In this document: positions 62,978-64,000 of the stretch, one piece after another
Position numbering within the stretch: the stretch's first letter is position 1
How the letters are laid out: every line of letters starts with the position of its first letter
Origin: Microbacteriaceae bacterium VKM Ac-2855
GTDB taxonomy: Bacteria; Actinomycetota; Actinomycetes; Actinomycetales; Microbacteriaceae
Assembly: GCA_013204985.1 (NCBI GenBank)
Contig: JABMLG010000001.1
Span: 306,574 to 370,573, forward strand
DNA: 64,000 bases
Reading direction: 5' to 3'
Made by a program: the position numbers and the translations under genes
The notes under the pieces: model-generated
The model's input: the letters and a program-made list of their open reading frames with translations, nothing else
Databases searched by the model: none
Told to the model about the DNA's origin: nothing

Positions 62978-64000
62978 TCAGGCGTCGACGATCACACGCG
63001 CGCGAGCGATGTTCTCCACCCGCCCGAAGCGGTCCGATGGGTCGGCGTTGGTCTGTGCGGTCACTCGGACGGCCAGGAAGCGAGTGCCTGGCGCGTCGAA
63101 GGTCAGGGAGTAATCGGTCGCGACGCGGACTCCTGGCTCGAAGTCGATCGCAGCGCCGAGGACCTCCTCTCCTTCTGCGGTCGTCGTCACTTCGCGGAGC
63201 TCGACGACGACACCGCCGTCCGCCGCTGCCGCCTCCACCCGGACCGACACCGGCTCCCCCACCTGCACGTGGGCGCTCTCCGCGTCGTTGACCGAGAGGG
63301 TGACCGTGGGCTGGACGCCGCTACGTTCCTCGACGCTCGCCGGCACGAGGACCTGTCCGTCGGCCACCTCGTAGACCGTCGTCGGTGCCGGCTCGACGCC
63401 TCGCTCGACCCACGCGGCGAGCTGGCGCAGCGCGGTCTCGAGCGCACCCACATACGCGACGCTGCGTGCGGGGAACTCCTGGGGCCCATCATCGCCGTGC
63501 AGGGCATTGTCGATGTACCAGAGGCGGAACTGCTCGGTCTCGTCACCCAGATGCTCGATGACCTTCCGGCGGTACCAATCGGCCTGCCAGGCGAATGCCT
63601 CTCGATCGAGCAGGGTCGATACGACGATCATCTTCCCCGCGATCCGACCCGTCTGCACGGTGCCCGACGCCCCGCGACTGAGCAGCGGCCCCAGAAGCAC
63701 CGGCCGCTGAGGCAGCGCGGGCTCCCCCTTCTCGTCGCGGAACTGGTCCCAGACCGGGAAGTCCGGACCGGGAACCTGGTGGCGGTGATAGGTCTGGACG
63801 GCCAGGAAGTTCGAGGTGTCGACCATCACCTCATCGCCGACGGCGAGACCGGCGAGCACGTCGCCCTGGCCGGGTTCGATCTCGATCACGCCGTCCTCGA
63901 TCGAGTTGATCTGCACCGTCCGTCCCGCCGACCTCCCGGAGAGGATGTCGAGCTGTCCTCCGAGCAGCCACCCGGTCGGATTCTCCGCGATGCGGACGCC
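62978..64000 (-). CDS. Large protein of unknown function, C-terminal part
   Basis: 341 codons are in the window and the frame is open to the right edge, so the N-terminus is missing. The first part (GWLLGGQLDILSGRSAGRTVQ, read GWLLGGQLDI) leads to a region with WQADWYRRKVIEHLGDETEQFRLWYIDNALHGDD; the WYRR and NALHGDD layout recalls the acid/histidine end of tannase-like alpha/beta hydrolases, but no nucleophile elbow is in view. The last ~110 residues form an Ig/PKD-like beta domain (VQPTVTLSVND). I cannot assign a function. Confidence 0.55.
   Translation of the reverse strand, partial: GVRIAENPTGWLLGGQLDILSGRSAGRTVQINSIEDGVIEIEPGQGDVLAGLAVGDEVMVDTSNFLAVQTYHRHQVPGPDFPVWDQFRDEKGEPALPQRPVLLGPLLSRGASGTVQTGRIAGKMIVVSTLLDREAFAWQADWYRRKVIEHLGDETEQFRLWYIDNALHGDDGPQEFPARSVAYVGALETALRQLAAWVERGVEPAPTTVYEVADGQVLVPASVEERSGVQPTVTLSVNDAESAHVQVGEPVSVRVEAAAADGGVVVELREVTTTAEGEEVLGAAIDFEPGVRVATDYSLTFDAPGTRFLAVRVTAQTNADPSDRFGRVENIARARVIVDA

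Overview
The window is high-GC, densely packed actinobacterial DNA with many GTG starts, ATGA/GTGA stop-start overlaps and leaderless -10 boxes. A DUF222/HNH (13E12-type) gene, a complete-looking mevalonate cluster and many carbohydrate-active enzymes fit a plant- or soil-associated Microbacteriaceae best. The genus cannot be fixed from this sequence alone.

Layout. 1-12.3 kb is housekeeping-like: an NfeD fragment, an SDR, a Nudix hydrolase, an S9 peptidase, a mevalonate operon (MK, MVD, PMK, HMGR, HMGS, with no IPP isomerase) and an AraC-VOC-UvrA-like module. 12.4-13.9 kb holds a DUF222/HNH gene behind a PafBC-type DNA-damage promoter. 14.2-20.9 kb is the most unusual part: two tandem three-gene cassettes, each coding for a tyrosine recombinase, a small Cro/C1-like HTH protein and a zinc-ribbon protein with a degenerate recombinase-like end. 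The block lies between 86-bp direct repeats and abuts a decapitated PfkB kinase gene. 21.4-23.3 kb carries DUF2461 (a second PafBC-type promoter) and a Y-family polymerase with an altered active-site motif.

23.4-42.5 kb is a plant-glycoside utilisation region: a GH3 enzyme whose upstream region was hit by an IS256-family element (8-bp target duplication visible), an aldose epimerase and a serine hydrolase facing each other across a palindromic operator, then an apparent IclR regulon. That regulon has a sugar ABC importer without its own ATPase, two GH78 alpha-L-rhamnosidases, a GH43 enzyme and an esterase. Four copies of AACGNCGTT lie in its promoter regions.

42.8-62.9 kb is a second catabolic or xenobiotic region. 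It starts with a MarR regulator and a scar where a GH106-like glycosidase and an NmrA-like oxidoreductase have both lost their N-termini. Then come a TetR-controlled three-component P450 system (ferredoxin reductase, CYP, 3Fe-4S ferredoxin) with an MFS pump, a GH3-SDR operon whose SDR resembles hydroxysteroid dehydrogenases, an MFS-esterase-MFS-GH78 stretch containing a 316/334-bp segmental duplication, and MarR and TetR regulators. Together these look able to import rhamnosylated plant glycosides, strip rhamnose and glucose, and oxidise the freed aglycone; the substrate is inferred, not shown. The right edge cuts a large protein of unknown function.
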